Shown: positions 8,900 through 16,666 of the stretch, piece after piece | How positions within the stretch are numbered: position 1 is the stretch's first letter | Layout of the letters: every line of letters begins with the position of its first letter | Origin: Halarchaeum rubridurum | GTDB lineage: Archaea > Halobacteriota > Halobacteria > Halobacteriales > Halobacteriaceae | Assembly: GCF_014647115.1 (NCBI RefSeq) | Contig: NZ_BMOO01000005.1 | Coordinates: 124,001-188,000 of the forward strand | DNA length: 64,000 nt | Direction of reading: 5' to 3' | Translations under genes and position numbers: made by a program | Notes under the pieces: model-generated | The model's database searches: none | Told to the model about the DNA's origin: nothing | The model's input: the letters and a program-made list of their open reading frames with translations, nothing else

Positions 8900-9759
8900 T
8901 GCTCCTCCGCGTCGACTCCCTCACGGTCCGCTACCGGACGCCCGACCGAAACGGCGACGTCCGCGCGCTGACGGACGCGTCCGTGAGCGTCGAGCACGGC
9001 GAGACGTACGGCCTGCTCGGCGAATCCGGCTCCGGGAAGACCACGCTCGCCCGCGCGCTCGTCGGCCTCCTCGACGACGCCGGCGAGGTCCGGGGCGGCC
9101 ACGCGTGGTTCGACGCCGTCCCGCCCGCGTGGACGGACGCGGACGGCACGCCGCGCGCGGATGTCGTCTCCGACGACACGCCCGTTCGCGCCGACGGAAC
9201 GACGGACCTCCTCGCGCTCCCTGACGCGCACCTCAGGGACCTCCGCTGGGCCGAAATCGCGCTCGTCCCGCAGCGCGCGATGGGGGCGCTCGACCCCGCG
9301 TACACCGTCGGCGCGCAGATACGCGAGGCCGTCCGCCGCCACCACCCCGACGCGGACGCGGGCCGGCGCGCCCGCGACGCGCTCACCCGCCTCGGCCTGC
9401 GCGCGGCGCGCGCTGAGGACCACCCGCACGTGCTCTCCGGTGGCGAACGCCAGCGTGTTGTCCTCGCCATGGCGCTCGCGTGCGACCCCGCCCTGCTCGT
9501 CGTCGACGAACCCACGACGGGCCTCGACGCCGTGGCGCGCGACCGCCTGCTCGACGACCTCGCGTCGCTCGACGCCGCCGTCCTCCTCGTCAGCCACGAC
9601 CTCGCGGCGCTCGCCGAGACCGCCGACCGCCTCGCCGTCCTCCACGACGGCCGCGTGGTCGAGACCGGCCCCACCGAGGCGGTGCTCGGCGACCCCGCGA
9701 GCGACCACACGGCCGCGCTCCGCGACGCGTGGCGCGCCGGGGGTGGCGCGTGGGACTGA
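8899..9759 (+). CDS. ABC transporter ATP-binding protein, DppD type
   Basis: 286 aa; the ATG overlaps the preceding TGA by one base. Walker A is GESGSGKTT, the signature LSGGERQR, Walker B LLVVDEP and the H-loop SHD. It is shorter than a typical 320-aa DppD and lacks the cysteine-rich oligopeptide C-terminal region that its partner has. There is an insertion of about 35 residues before the Q-loop (VPQRAM). It hydrolyses ATP at the inner membrane face to drive import. Confidence 0.92.
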   Translation: MLLRVDSLTVRYRTPDRNGDVRALTDASVSVEHGETYGLLGESGSGKTTLARALVGLLDDAGEVRGGHAWFDAVPPAWTDADGTPRADVVSDDTPVRADGTTDLLALPDAHLRDLRWAEIALVPQRAMGALDPAYTVGAQIREAVRRHHPDADAGRRARDALTRLGLRAARAEDHPHVLSGGERQRVVLAMALACDPALLVVDEPTTGLDAVARDRLLDDLASLDAAVLLVSHDLAALAETADRLAVLHDGRVVETGPTEAVLGDPASDHTAALRDAWRAGGGAWD

Positions 9760-11045
9760 TAGAGCTCGACGGCGTGACGAAGACGTACGGCGGCGAGCGC
9801 GGCCTCCTCGACGTCCTCCGGCGCCGCGAGCCCGACACCGTCGACGCGCTCGACGACGTCTCGTTGGCCGTCGAGCGCGGCGAGACGTACGGCGTCCTCG
9901 GCGAATCCGGCTCCGGGAAGACCACGCTCTGTCGCCTCCTCGTCGCCCTCGACGCGCCGAGTTCGGGCGCGGTCCGCTTCGACGGCCGGGACGTCGACGC
10001 ACAGATCGAGACCGACGAGCGCGCCTTTCGCGCCCGCGTCCAGCCGGTCTTTCAGGACCCCTACGAGAGCCTGAACCCCCGGGTGTCCGTCGGGCGCACC
10101 GTCGCCGAGCCCCTCGTCGGTCGACGCGACGCCGCCGCGCGCCGCGAGCGCGTCCGCGACGTCCTCGCCGACGTCGGCCTCACTCCCGACGCCTACCTCG
10201 ACGCGCGCCCGCGGGACCTCTCGGGCGGCGAACGCCAGCGCGTCGCGCTCGCCCGCGCGCTCGCCCCCGACCCGGACGTCGTCGTCCTCGACGAACCCGT
10301 CTCGATGCTCGACGCGCGCACCCGCGCGGCCGTCCTCGACCGTCTCGCGACCCTGCAGGACGACTACGGCCTCACGTACGTCCTCGTGAGCCACGACTAC
10401 CGGCTCGTCCGCGGCGTCGCGGACCGCGTCGCCGTCCTCTACCGCGGCCGCGTCGTCGAGCGCGGGCCCACTGAGGCCGTCCTCGACCGGCCGCGCCACC
10501 CGTACACGGCCGCGCTCCGCGACGCCACGCCGACGCTCGACCCGACGACCGAGCGCCGCCACGCGGACGTCACCCCCGCCGTCACCGACGCCGCCGACTC
10601 GCCCGCCGGCTGTCGCTTCCACCCGCGCTGCCCGCGCGTCGTCCCGCCCGACGACTGGACGGGGAGCCGCGACGCCTTCCGGCGCGCCCTCCGCTTTCGC
10701 CGCCGTATCGCCGAGCGCGACCCGGTCCTCGACGGCCACGGGAGCCCCGACGCCGTCCTCGCGCACGGCCTCGTCCTCGACCTGCCGCGCGCGCATCGCA
10801 CGGCGACGGAGCGCGACACCGACGGCGCGCGCGTCGACCCCGACGCCCTCGACGTCGGCCGGGACGAACGCGCCGCGCTCGTCGACGCCGCGGCCGCGGT
10901 CGTCCGCGACGACCACGAGGCGGCGGACGCGGCGCTCCACGGTGTCGTCGAAACCGTCTGCGCGCGCGACGCGCCACCCGAGCGACCCGTCGACGGTCGC
11001 AGGGTCGCCTGCCACGACCCGATGCCACCGGAGCGCGACGCGTAA
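9750..11045 (+). CDS. ABC transporter ATP-binding protein, DppF type
   Basis: 431 aa from a GTG that overlaps the DppD gene by 10 bp. Walker A GESGSGKTT, Q-loop FQDPYESLNPR, signature LSGGERQR, Walker B VVVLDEP and H-loop SHDYR are all intact. The oligopeptide-ATPase C-terminal motif CRFHPRCP follows. After it comes an extension of roughly 135 residues rich in Arg, Ala and Asp with no recognised domain. It completes the five-gene importer. Confidence 0.92.
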   Translation: MGLIELDGVTKTYGGERGLLDVLRRREPDTVDALDDVSLAVERGETYGVLGESGSGKTTLCRLLVALDAPSSGAVRFDGRDVDAQIETDERAFRARVQPVFQDPYESLNPRVSVGRTVAEPLVGRRDAAARRERVRDVLADVGLTPDAYLDARPRDLSGGERQRVALARALAPDPDVVVLDEPVSMLDARTRAAVLDRLATLQDDYGLTYVLVSHDYRLVRGVADRVAVLYRGRVVERGPTEAVLDRPRHPYTAALRDATPTLDPTTERRHADVTPAVTDAADSPAGCRFHPRCPRVVPPDDWTGSRDAFRRALRFRRRIAERDPVLDGHGSPDAVLAHGLVLDLPRAHRTATERDTDGARVDPDALDVGRDERAALVDAAAAVVRDDHEAADAALHGVVETVCARDAPPERPVDGRRVACHDPMPPERDA

Positions 11046-11098
11046 CGCCGCCCCGTGGCCGCCGCTCGTCGCTCCTTTCCCGCTCTCCGTCGCACTCC

Positions 11099-11395
11099 CT
11101 ATTCGAGGAGCCGTCGGAACAGCCGCCAACAGCCGTACGTGAGGGCGAGGAGACCGCAACCGAGGCCGAGTATCGGGAGGCTCACGCGAAGCGGGACCGA
11201 CCCGTACGCCGTGAGGCCGGCGGCGAACGCCGCGCCGAAGCCCGCGAGCGCGTAGCCACAGACGAGCGCCGCGATGCCGACGAGCGCACAGAGCGCGCAC
11301 AGCGGGCCGCGGGCCGACTCCGGGACGCGGGAAACCGAGAGCGAGAGCGGAAACGAGAACGAGCGCGAACGCGAGTCCGGGCGGTCGGGAGCCAT
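11099..11395 (-). CDS. Small membrane protein, function unknown
   Basis: 98 aa starting MAPDRPDSRSRSF. There are two to three hydrophobic helices (about residues 32-52, 55-72 and 74-92), the first with a CALCAL pair of cysteines. It ends in a basic segment (RLFRRLLE). I do not recognise the family. It lies downstream of, and on the same strand as, the phosphoribosyltransferase at 11539, with a 143-bp gap. Confidence 0.6.
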   Translation of the reverse strand: MAPDRPDSRSRSFSFPLSLSVSRVPESARGPLCALCALVGIAALVCGYALAGFGAAFAAGLTAYGSVPLRVSLPILGLGCGLLALTYGCWRLFRRLLE

Positions 11396-11538
11396 CCGGC
11401 CGGCCGTACGCACCGCCCGCACGTCAAGGCGTCCCCTCGAACCGCGCGTGCGATGTCGCTGCCTCCGTCGTCGGGGTCCTCGCTTGCGACCCTCGACGGC
11501 CGCGAGAGCGTCGGCGCGCCGAACTGACCGGTCTCCCG

Positions 11539-12105
11539 TTACCCGTCGCCGTGCTCGTCCGTGATGACGACTTCGCCGTCCACGACGTCGACGTTGATCA
11601 GCGTCTTCACGTCGACGTCCGTCTCGTCGAGGTCGTTCGGGCCAGCCTTCTTGATGACCGCGAGGACGTCCGCGACGTCCGCGCCGACGTGTTCGAGGGC
11701 GTCCGTGATCGCGCGCAGCGTCCCGCCCGTCGAGAGCACGTCGTCGAGGACGACGACGCGGTCGCCCTCCTGGACGTCGTTGATGTACATCTCGGACTCC
11801 GAGTAGCCCGTCTGCTGGGTGAGCGACACCTCGTCGTCGAGGCCGTACTCGCGCTTGCGGATGACGACGAGCGGGATGTCCGTCATCAGCGAGAGCGCCG
11901 TCGAGATGTGGATACCCATCGCCGCCGGCGTCACGATCTTGTCCACGTCGTCGAGGTCCGCCTTCCGGATGAGGCGGATCGTTATCTCGCGGAGGAGCTC
12001 GGGCTCCAGCATCGGCACGCCGTCGCTGATCGGGTGGACGAAGTAGTGATAGCCGTCCTTCTCGATGATGGGCGCGTCGAGCAGCGAACGCTTCAGTCGA
12101 TCCAT
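11539..12105 (-). CDS. hpt: Hypoxanthine/guanine phosphoribosyltransferase
   Basis: 188 aa starting [22 protein letters not shown]. The PRPP-binding loop [17 protein letters not shown] is intact and the sequence is close to the archaeal purine PRTase family that salvages hypoxanthine/guanine to IMP/GMP. The start at 12105 matches family length; an 18-residue upstream extension is rejected. IMP made here feeds guaB, which lies about 6 kb away in this window. Adenine specificity cannot be excluded from sequence alone. Confidence 0.92.
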   Translation of the reverse strand: MDRLKRSLLDAPIIEKDGYHYFVHPISDGVPMLEPELLREITIRLIRKADLDDVDKIVTPAAMGIHISTALSLMTDIPLVVIRKREYGLDDEVSLTQQTGYSESEMYINDVQEGDRVVVLDDVLSTGGTLRAITDALEHVGADVADVLAVIKKAGPNDLDETDVDVKTLINVDVVDGEVVITDEHGDG

Positions 12106-12181
12106 GTCGCCACTTCGAGCGCGCGCAATAAAGCCTGACGGACCGTCCGGCCCCGTCACTCACCTCGCTTCCCGACCCGTT

Positions 12182-12239
12182 CCGTTTCCCGCCCGTCGTC
12201 CCGCCTCGTTCCGTTTCACGCCCGTCGTCCCGCCTCGTT
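12182..12239. repeat. Two tandem 29-bp direct repeats
   Basis: Units 12182-12210 and 12211-12239 differ at one base (TTTCCCG versus TTTCACG). They lie in the 195-bp gap between the divergent hpt and 12302 genes. There are only two copies, with no spacer, so this is not a CRISPR. Confidence 0.85.
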
Positions 12240-12301
12240 CCCCGTCCCACCGCGCCCCTCGGCGGACACGCTTAAGCCCCCGTCCCGGATAGCCGGGTAC
12301 G

Positions 12302-12814
12302 ATGCCACGCTGGACCGCCCCCGAGTACGAGAACCCGCTCGCCGTCGTCTTCGTCTGGGTCAGCACCCTCCTCCCCTGGGAGGTCGCGTACGCCGCGCTC
12401 CCCGGCCCCGGCGTCTCCGTCCTCTTCGTCCGCTGGCCGTTCTTCCACCTCCGCCGGGTCGCCGACCTGACGGGCCCCGCGAGCGAACTCTCCGTCGCGC
12501 TCTCCCTCGGCGCCTACCAGTACCAGGCCGGGACGACCATCCGCACCGGCTACCTCGTCTGGACCGTCGTCTCGCTCGCCTCCCTCTGCCTCCTCGCCTT
12601 CAGCGTCTACTTCTACTACCGCGAGGACGCCGTCCTCGCGCGCCTCGACCGGCCCGCGCGGCTCGTCGGCGTCGCCCTCTGCGTCACCGGCCTCAGCTAC
12701 CTCGGGGCCGGCTACGCCATCTACACCACCGGCTTCGGCGGCCTCCACGTCCCCGTCGGCGCGCTCTTCCAACTCCTCTTCGGCGCGCTCCTCCTCACCA
12801 ACGACCCCGCCTGA
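12302..12814 (+). CDS. Four-helix membrane protein (TIGR04206-like)
   Basis: 170 aa. Hydrophobic helices are predicted near residues 12-35, 75-100, 118-138 and 148-165. The LPWEVAYA motif in the first helix and general layout resemble the haloarchaeal TIGR04206 family, whose function is unknown. TATA-like CGCTTAAGC lies about 30 bp before the ATG. It is transcribed away from hpt and in the same direction as the TRAM protein that follows. Confidence 0.65.
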   Translation: MPRWTAPEYENPLAVVFVWVSTLLPWEVAYAALPGPGVSVLFVRWPFFHLRRVADLTGPASELSVALSLGAYQYQAGTTIRTGYLVWTVVSLASLCLLAFSVYFYYREDAVLARLDRPARLVGVALCVTGLSYLGAGYAIYTTGFGGLHVPVGALFQLLFGALLLTNDPA

Positions 12815-12853
12815 GCCGCGGGCCATAAGTACCGGCCGCGCGAGGTGGCCGAT

Positions 12854-13213
12854 ATGGCCCCGGTCCCACCCGTGCTGCTCGCCGCCGCCGCCGTCGTCGT
12901 GCTCCTCGTCCTCACCGCCCTCTGGTGGCGCTCGCGCACCAGCACCGACGCCCGCGAATCCAAGCGCGCCCACGACGCCGCCCAAGAGCGTGACCCGCCG
13001 GTCGACATCGGCGAGACGTACGAGTTCGGCGTCACCGAGTTCAGCGACCACCACTCCGGCGAGCGCGTCGCCGTCGGCAAAGTCCAGGGCTTCGTCGTCT
13101 TCACCGAGGACGTCCCGAACGCCGTGGACGAGGGCGACGTCATCCGCGCCAAAATCATGTCGTTCAACCGCGACAACACCTCCGCCGACGCGACCTACGA
13201 AGGCCGAGCCTGA
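12854..13213 (+). CDS. Membrane-anchored TRAM-domain protein
   Basis: 119 aa from the ATG at 12854 (an in-frame GTG at 12845 is the alternative). One N-terminal membrane helix is at about residues 5-25. A linker follows, then a TRAM/OB-like beta barrel at about residues 50-116 containing VGKVQGFVVFTEDVPNAVDEGD and AKIMSFNRDNTSADA. TRAM domains bind RNA and are common as small stand-alone proteins in haloarchaea; a membrane-tethered version is less usual. RNA binding is inferred. Confidence 0.7.
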   Translation: MAPVPPVLLAAAAVVVLLVLTALWWRSRTSTDARESKRAHDAAQERDPPVDIGETYEFGVTEFSDHHSGERVAVGKVQGFVVFTEDVPNAVDEGDVIRAKIMSFNRDNTSADATYEGRA

Positions 13214-13306
13214 GACTCACCGCGCCGTCGCCGACCCGTACGGGCACCCACGGTATCGGCGGCCGACCGAGCAGGCCACGACTCCGCAGCCGTTCCGGCC
13301 GCCCCG

Positions 13307-13314
13307 TTTAAGTA
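13307..13314 (+). promoter_or_regulatory. TATA-like box upstream of the pilin pair
   Basis: TTTAAGTA is about 130 bp before the first pilin ATG, implying a 5' leader of about 100 nt, in contrast to most promoters in this window. Confidence 0.4.
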
Positions 13315-13445
13315 TCCAGAAGCGCGACCGTTCTAGCAACGTCGGAGTCCCTCGTAGGACCGATACGTCGACGGAACCACCCGCCGACCCCGACGGACGC
13401 CACCGCGGCGTCCCGCGACCTGCGACCCCGACGCGAACCCGAACC

Positions 13446-13868
13446 ATGAACATCAAAGCACTCCTCGACGACGACCGCGGCGTCTCGCCGGTCATCGGCG
13501 TCATCCTGATGGTCGCCATCACGGTCATCCTCGCCGCCGTCATCGGCACCTTCGTCCTCGGTCTCGGCAGTAACGTCGGCAACAACGCACCCAGCGCGAC
13601 GTTCAACTGGGACTACGACTCGGGTACGGAGAATCTGACCGTGACGCACCAGGGCGGCGACGGACTCGATAATTCGACCATCAACGTCACGGGGACTCCA
13701 GACCCCGACGAGATCACGTACAGCGGCCTCGGCGACGACCGCTGGACGGCCGGCGATAGCGCGACGCTGAACTTCACCAATACAGACGGTGCTGAGTCGG
13801 CACAGGTCGTCTGGCAGTCTTCGGGTGGTTCGTCCTCGATCATCGGTGAGTGGGAGTACCAGGGCTAA
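13446..13868 (+). CDS. Archaeal type IV pilin 1
   Basis: 140 aa with a type III (prepilin) signal: a short basic/acidic leader [11 protein letters not shown] followed by a hydrophobic stretch ending [15 protein letters not shown]. This is the archaeal pilin N-terminal domain processed by PibD-type prepilin peptidase. The mature domain is small, Thr/Asn-rich and carries N-glycosylation sequons (NST, NFT). It ends with [13 protein letters not shown], shared with the next gene. It is the first of a tandem pair 2 bp apart. It is probably an adhesion pilin; archaellin is less likely. Confidence 0.9.
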   Translation: MNIKALLDDDRGVSPVIGVILMVAITVILAAVIGTFVLGLGSNVGNNAPSATFNWDYDSGTENLTVTHQGGDGLDNSTINVTGTPDPDEITYSGLGDDRWTAGDSATLNFTNTDGAESAQVVWQSSGGSSSIIGEWEYQG

Positions 13869-13870
13869 CG

Positions 13871-14356
13871 ATGGACCTGAACCAACTCCTTAGCGACGAC
13901 CGCGGTGTCTCGCCGGTCATCGGCGTCATCCTAATGGTCGCCATCACGGTCATCCTCGCCGCCGTCATCGGCACCTTCGTCCTCGGCCTCGGCGGCAACG
14001 TCGGCAACAACGCCCCCAGCGCGACCTTCAACTACGACTACGAGAACTTCAGCGACGACAACGCGAACAACACGATCACGATTACGGACCAGGGTGGCGA
14101 CAGCCTCGACAGTAGTACGATCTCCGTGACGATTGGGTCTGCGACCGCCAACGCGACAGATGGTACCACCTCGTTCGGCACCTCTCCGGACTACACGATC
14201 ACCAGCACGGATTGGAACGGTGACAACATCCAGGCTGGCGATAGCATCACGATTCAAGGGAATAACACGGAACCTAGTGACGAAACCGTTCAGGTCGTCT
14301 GGCAGTCCTCCGGCGGTAGCTCGTCCATCATCAGTTCCTCGACGACCCCGAACTGA
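13871..14356 (+). CDS. Archaeal type IV pilin 2 (tandem paralogue)
   Basis: 161 aa starting [18 protein letters not shown]. The signal and hydrophobic region are almost identical in protein and DNA to the preceding pilin, whereas the mature middle differs. The C-terminal [13 protein letters not shown] segment is again conserved. There are several N-x-S/T sequons. The ATG at 13871 is chosen because it matches the paralogue and sits 2 bp after its stop; an earlier in-frame start would lie inside pilin 1. Confidence 0.9.
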   Translation: MDLNQLLSDDRGVSPVIGVILMVAITVILAAVIGTFVLGLGGNVGNNAPSATFNYDYENFSDDNANNTITITDQGGDSLDSSTISVTIGSATANATDGTTSFGTSPDYTITSTDWNGDNIQAGDSITIQGNNTEPSDETVQVVWQSSGGSSSIISSSTTPN

Positions 14357-14387
14357 CACCGTCGCTCCGCGGCCGGCTTCTCTCTGC

Positions 14388-14395
14388 GTTTTTCG
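14388..14395 (+). terminator. T-rich terminator after pilin 2
   Basis: GCGTTTTTCG, a run of five T about 35 bp after the pilin stop, is the kind of oligo-T tract that ends transcription in archaea. Confidence 0.4.
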
Positions 14396-14756
14396 CGTCG
14401 TCCGTGACCGACCGGTGGACGCCGAACTCCGCCTCTCGACCTCCCGCCCAGCCGTCGCCGCGACGATTCCTCCGACCACTCGTCGTGACGCGGGTGTCCG
14501 CGGCGGCGCGCTCTTCACGCTGGCTCGGGCGACCGACACGTCCCGGGAGTGACTCACGCCTCCGCACGCGCGGCCAACCTTCCGACGCTGGTCGGTGGCG
14601 TCGCTCCGGCGGTCACGCGACGGCAAAGACCGACAGGTGCTCCGCCGAAAGCGAGTGCCGGGTAGCTGCCAGTCCGTCGGTGGGCGATAGCGCGGTCGCT
14701 CTTCACCCGACGTAAGTGGAAGAAAGTAGAACCCGCCGAAGGTGGTACGTACAGAA

Positions 14757-14778
14757 TGGGGCCGGCGGGCCTCGAGAC
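14757..14778. repeat. Degenerate copy of the tRNA-Trp 3' end (candidate attachment-site remnant)
   Basis: TGGGGCCGG followed by (C)GGG repeats the first bases of the tRNA-Trp 3' end at 16667 in the same orientation; 16 of 22 positions match over the full comparison. The two copies bracket the toxin-antitoxin pair and three tiny genes. Confidence 0.4.
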
Positions 14779-14917
14779 AGCAGGGAGACGAAGATACGGC
14801 TAAGAGACGTGTTCTAAGCGGCCGTCTCAGAGACGCCGTCGACGAACACTCACCTGGAGAGCGACGAGCTGGTGGACGAGGTGGAGCGAAACCTTCGCGG
14901 GCCGATGAAAGAGAGCG

Positions 14918-15368
14918 CTACGCCCGGTCGATCTGCTTCTTCAGGAACTCGGCCTGTTTCGCGTCGTGCTCTTCGAGGTAGGCGTCGACGTCGTCGACGC
15001 TCGCGAGGTCTGTGAGGTTCACGAGTCGCTCCTCGGCGCGTTCGTCGAGCCGTTCGAGGTCGCGCCCGATAGTCGTGGTCGTCGACGTAGAAGACGAAGA
15101 GGACGTTGTACGTCTTGTTTCCGTGCGGGACGCCCATGACGAGACGGCAGTAGACCCGAAGTGAGTTGCCGGCGCGGATAACCTCGAGCTCGTCGCATCC
15201 CTCGACGGTCTCGTAGATGTAGTGCTGCGGGGCGTCGCTATCGAGCGTCTTGTAGAGGCGTTTGAGAACTTGGAGTTGCTGGTCCCGTCCGAGCCCTCGC
15301 ATCGACTTCCCGTAGGACTCGGTGAAGATCGCGTAGTTCTCCTCGTCGGAGAGTGGGACGACGCTCAC
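14918..15368 (-). pseudogene. RelE-like toxin, frameshifted
   Basis: From a GTG at 15368 the frame encodes about 100 residues (VSVVPLSDEENYAIFTES... ending near FVFYVDDHDY) resembling haloarchaeal toxins of RelE/ParE flavour. At about 15065-15080 the reading frame shifts by one base. The other frame continues sensibly with GRDLERLDERAEERLVNLTD and ends EFLKKQIDRA at a TAG (14918-14920), giving the expected length of about 150 aa. In the original frame the tail is Arg-rich nonsense. It lies downstream of a 45-aa antitoxin-like gene. This is either a real inactivating mutation or a sequencing error. Confidence 0.65.
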
Positions 15369-15417
15369 GTACTGACGACTAACGAACGGACACTAAAACA
15401 CTACGAGAGAACCGCGA

Positions 15418-15555
15418 TTAGAACTTGAGGACGTCTTCGAACTCCTCGTCGCTGAGCGTCCGGCCTTCCTCGAGGTCGTCGAGACCGTCAAGGACACCCG
15501 AGGGGACGTCTGCATCCTCCTCGTGGTCACTGTGGTCGGTCTTCGGGGTGCTCAT
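15418..15555 (-). CDS. Antitoxin-like small acidic protein
   Basis: 45 aa starting MSTPKTDHSDHEEDADVPSG and ending LEEGRTLSDEEFEDVLKF. The very acidic composition and the EEGRTLSDEEFE segment recall haloarchaeal type II antitoxins that lack an obvious DNA-binding domain. It precedes the (frameshifted) toxin by 49 bp on the same strand, the usual antitoxin-first order. Function is inferred from context and composition; no named family is claimed. Confidence 0.6.
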   Translation of the reverse strand: MSTPKTDHSDHEEDADVPSGVLDGLDDLEEGRTLSDEEFEDVLKF

Positions 15556-15863
15556 GTCTATGAGTAGACGAAGCACGCAGATAAACCTGTGGGAGAAGGT
15601 AGGAAAGCGTGGAGCGGTAGGGAATCGGCTCCCCGGCCAGAATCACACTGTTGTGAGTCCGGCGCGAGAGTGGGTGTGAAGAGAAACGGGATTGTTACGG
15701 CGTCGAGAGTGCCGTAAACAGCAAGGAGAGACAGCAAGGAGAGAGGCACCCAGCAGTAGCGGAGTGTTGCTTGCGTACGGGTTGGGCGTGAAACCCGTAG
15801 TGGGGCGGCTACGGCCCCGTGGTGGCGCTCACGGCCCTTCGTCGGGCCGTGCTCACAACGGTG
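15556..15863. other. 308-bp intergenic region with three successive hairpins
   Basis: No supported gene. The left half should hold the antitoxin promoter. The right half holds inverted repeats at 15776-15799, about 15802-15818, and 15831-15850. Confidence 0.5.
15776..15850. terminator. Cluster of three inverted repeats (terminator-like)
   Basis: TACGGGTT (15776-15783) pairs with AACCCGTA (15792-15799). GGGGC pairs with GCCCC around 15802-15818. ACGGCCC (15831-15837) pairs with GGGCCGT (15844-15850). They lie directly 3' of the minus-strand mini-operon ending at 15864, so transcription termination is the simplest reading. Confidence 0.4.
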
Positions 15864-16220
15864 TTAGTTCGGCCCTCCCTCGCCGTCGAGGCGAGCTGCA
15901 GCGTCCTCGCTCCACTCGAGCCACTCGTCTCGCTCCGCCTGAAGCGCGAGGCGGCCGTTCCGCTTCGTGAGCGTGAGGAGGTTCGCTTCGTCCCGTGGGT
16001 CTCGGTCGCCGTCGTCGTCCCGGGAGGTGAGCTTCGCCGTCCACCGCATGACGCACCGGACGGTCTCGTCGGGCCAGTCCTCGGCGTCGATGTCGGTCTT
16101 CTCGTCGAGCGCCTGGCGGACGTCGTCGGAGGACATGACGAGTTTCGTGCCGCCCACAGTGCGCGCTTTTCCGCCGAAGGTGGGGAAGACGACGGCGGCG
16201 CGCTCCTCGTTGGCGCTCAT
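15864..16220 (-). CDS. Accessory-island protein, function unknown
   Basis: 118 aa starting MSANEERAAVVFPTFGGKA. It is an acidic soluble protein with an alternating charged C-terminal half (EWLEWSEDAAARL) and no recognised catalytic motif. Its start overlaps the upstream gene by 4 bp (ATGA), making it the third gene of a tight three-gene unit next to tRNA-Trp. The combination of tiny overlapping genes is typical of haloviruses and plasmids; origin is inferred from this alone. Confidence 0.65.
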   Translation of the reverse strand: MSANEERAAVVFPTFGGKARTVGGTKLVMSSDDVRQALDEKTDIDAEDWPDETVRCVMRWTAKLTSRDDDGDRDPRDEANLLTLTKRNGRLALQAERDEWLEWSEDAAARLDGEGGPN

Positions 16221-16444
16221 GCCGTCGTCACCGACTTGCTGGCGACGATCTCGATGTCGGCGGGGTTCGGTCCCGCCCATCGGACGGTGGCTTCCCGCTC
16301 GCGCTGCTCTTCCAGGTCGGCGACGCGCTCGCGGAGAGCGTCGTTCTCCGCGCGTAGCTCGCGCACCTCGTCGGCGAGGTCCTCGACGAGCGAGCGAAGG
16401 TCGCCGTCCGCGTCGGCGCCGACGCTCGGGGCGTCGGTGCTCAT
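16217..16444 (-). CDS. Small coiled-coil protein of the accessory island
   Basis: 75 aa. Residues about 14-52 form a clear heptad coiled coil (DLADEVRELRAENDALRERV, then ADLEEQREREA), followed by a short polar tail. It overlaps both neighbours by 4 bp, so the three genes are translationally coupled. No family is recognised; oligomerisation or scaffold function is the only inference the sequence supports. Confidence 0.65.
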   Translation of the reverse strand: MSTDAPSVGADADGDLRSLVEDLADEVRELRAENDALRERVADLEEQREREATVRWAGPNPADIEIVASKSVTTA

Positions 16445-16584
16445 TTGCCCTCACCCCAGAGGTTCCGGCAGGAGCGACAGAGCGGCACCACACCGTGCTG
16501 TGGGGTCTCGGTACGGGCGATGCCGTGCGACGCGCTACAGAGGGCGCACGTGCCGCTCGCGACGGCTTCGATCACGCGGACCAC
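16441..16584 (-). CDS. Tiny zinc-finger protein (two CxxC knuckles)
   Basis: 47 aa from GTG (44 aa if the GTG at 16575 is used); too short for ordinary ORF detection. Two knuckles, CALC and CRSC, separated by a His-containing loop (SHGIARTETPQHGVVPL), form a treble-clef or HNH-like zinc binding pattern ending NLWGEGK. The stop overlaps the next start (ATGA). Such micro zinc fingers are common in halophilic viruses and plasmids. Nucleic-acid binding is plausible but unproven. Confidence 0.6.
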   Translation of the reverse strand: MVRVIEAVASGTCALCSASHGIARTETPQHGVVPLCRSCRNLWGEGK

Positions 16585-16626
16585 CCCGAGAGATGGCGAC
16601 GGCTCTGGGTGCTTACGTGAGGTAAA

Positions 16627-16648
16627 CGGAAGGAGGCAGAACCTTCCG
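16627..16648. terminator. Hairpin downstream of tRNA-Trp
   Basis: CGGAAGG and CCTTCCG form a perfect 7-bp stem with an 8-nt loop, beginning 18 nt beyond the tRNA-Trp 3' end on the minus strand. Confidence 0.4.
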
Positions 16649-16666
16649 AATTTGTTAAATGTAGTA

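Larger units (their letters stand above)
14357..14917. other. 561-bp gene-poor stretch after the pilins
   Basis: No convincing gene is seen: the open frames here are Arg/Ser/Pro-rich shadows. It contains the pilin T-tract (14388-14395) and the degenerate tRNA-Trp-like end at 14757. The right part probably belongs to the accessory island. Confidence 0.5.

Noticed and set aside
15558-15749. 63-codon hydrophobic minus frame upstream of the antitoxin
   Set aside because: No ribosome or promoter signal, codon pattern unlike genes, overlaps the expected antitoxin promoter.
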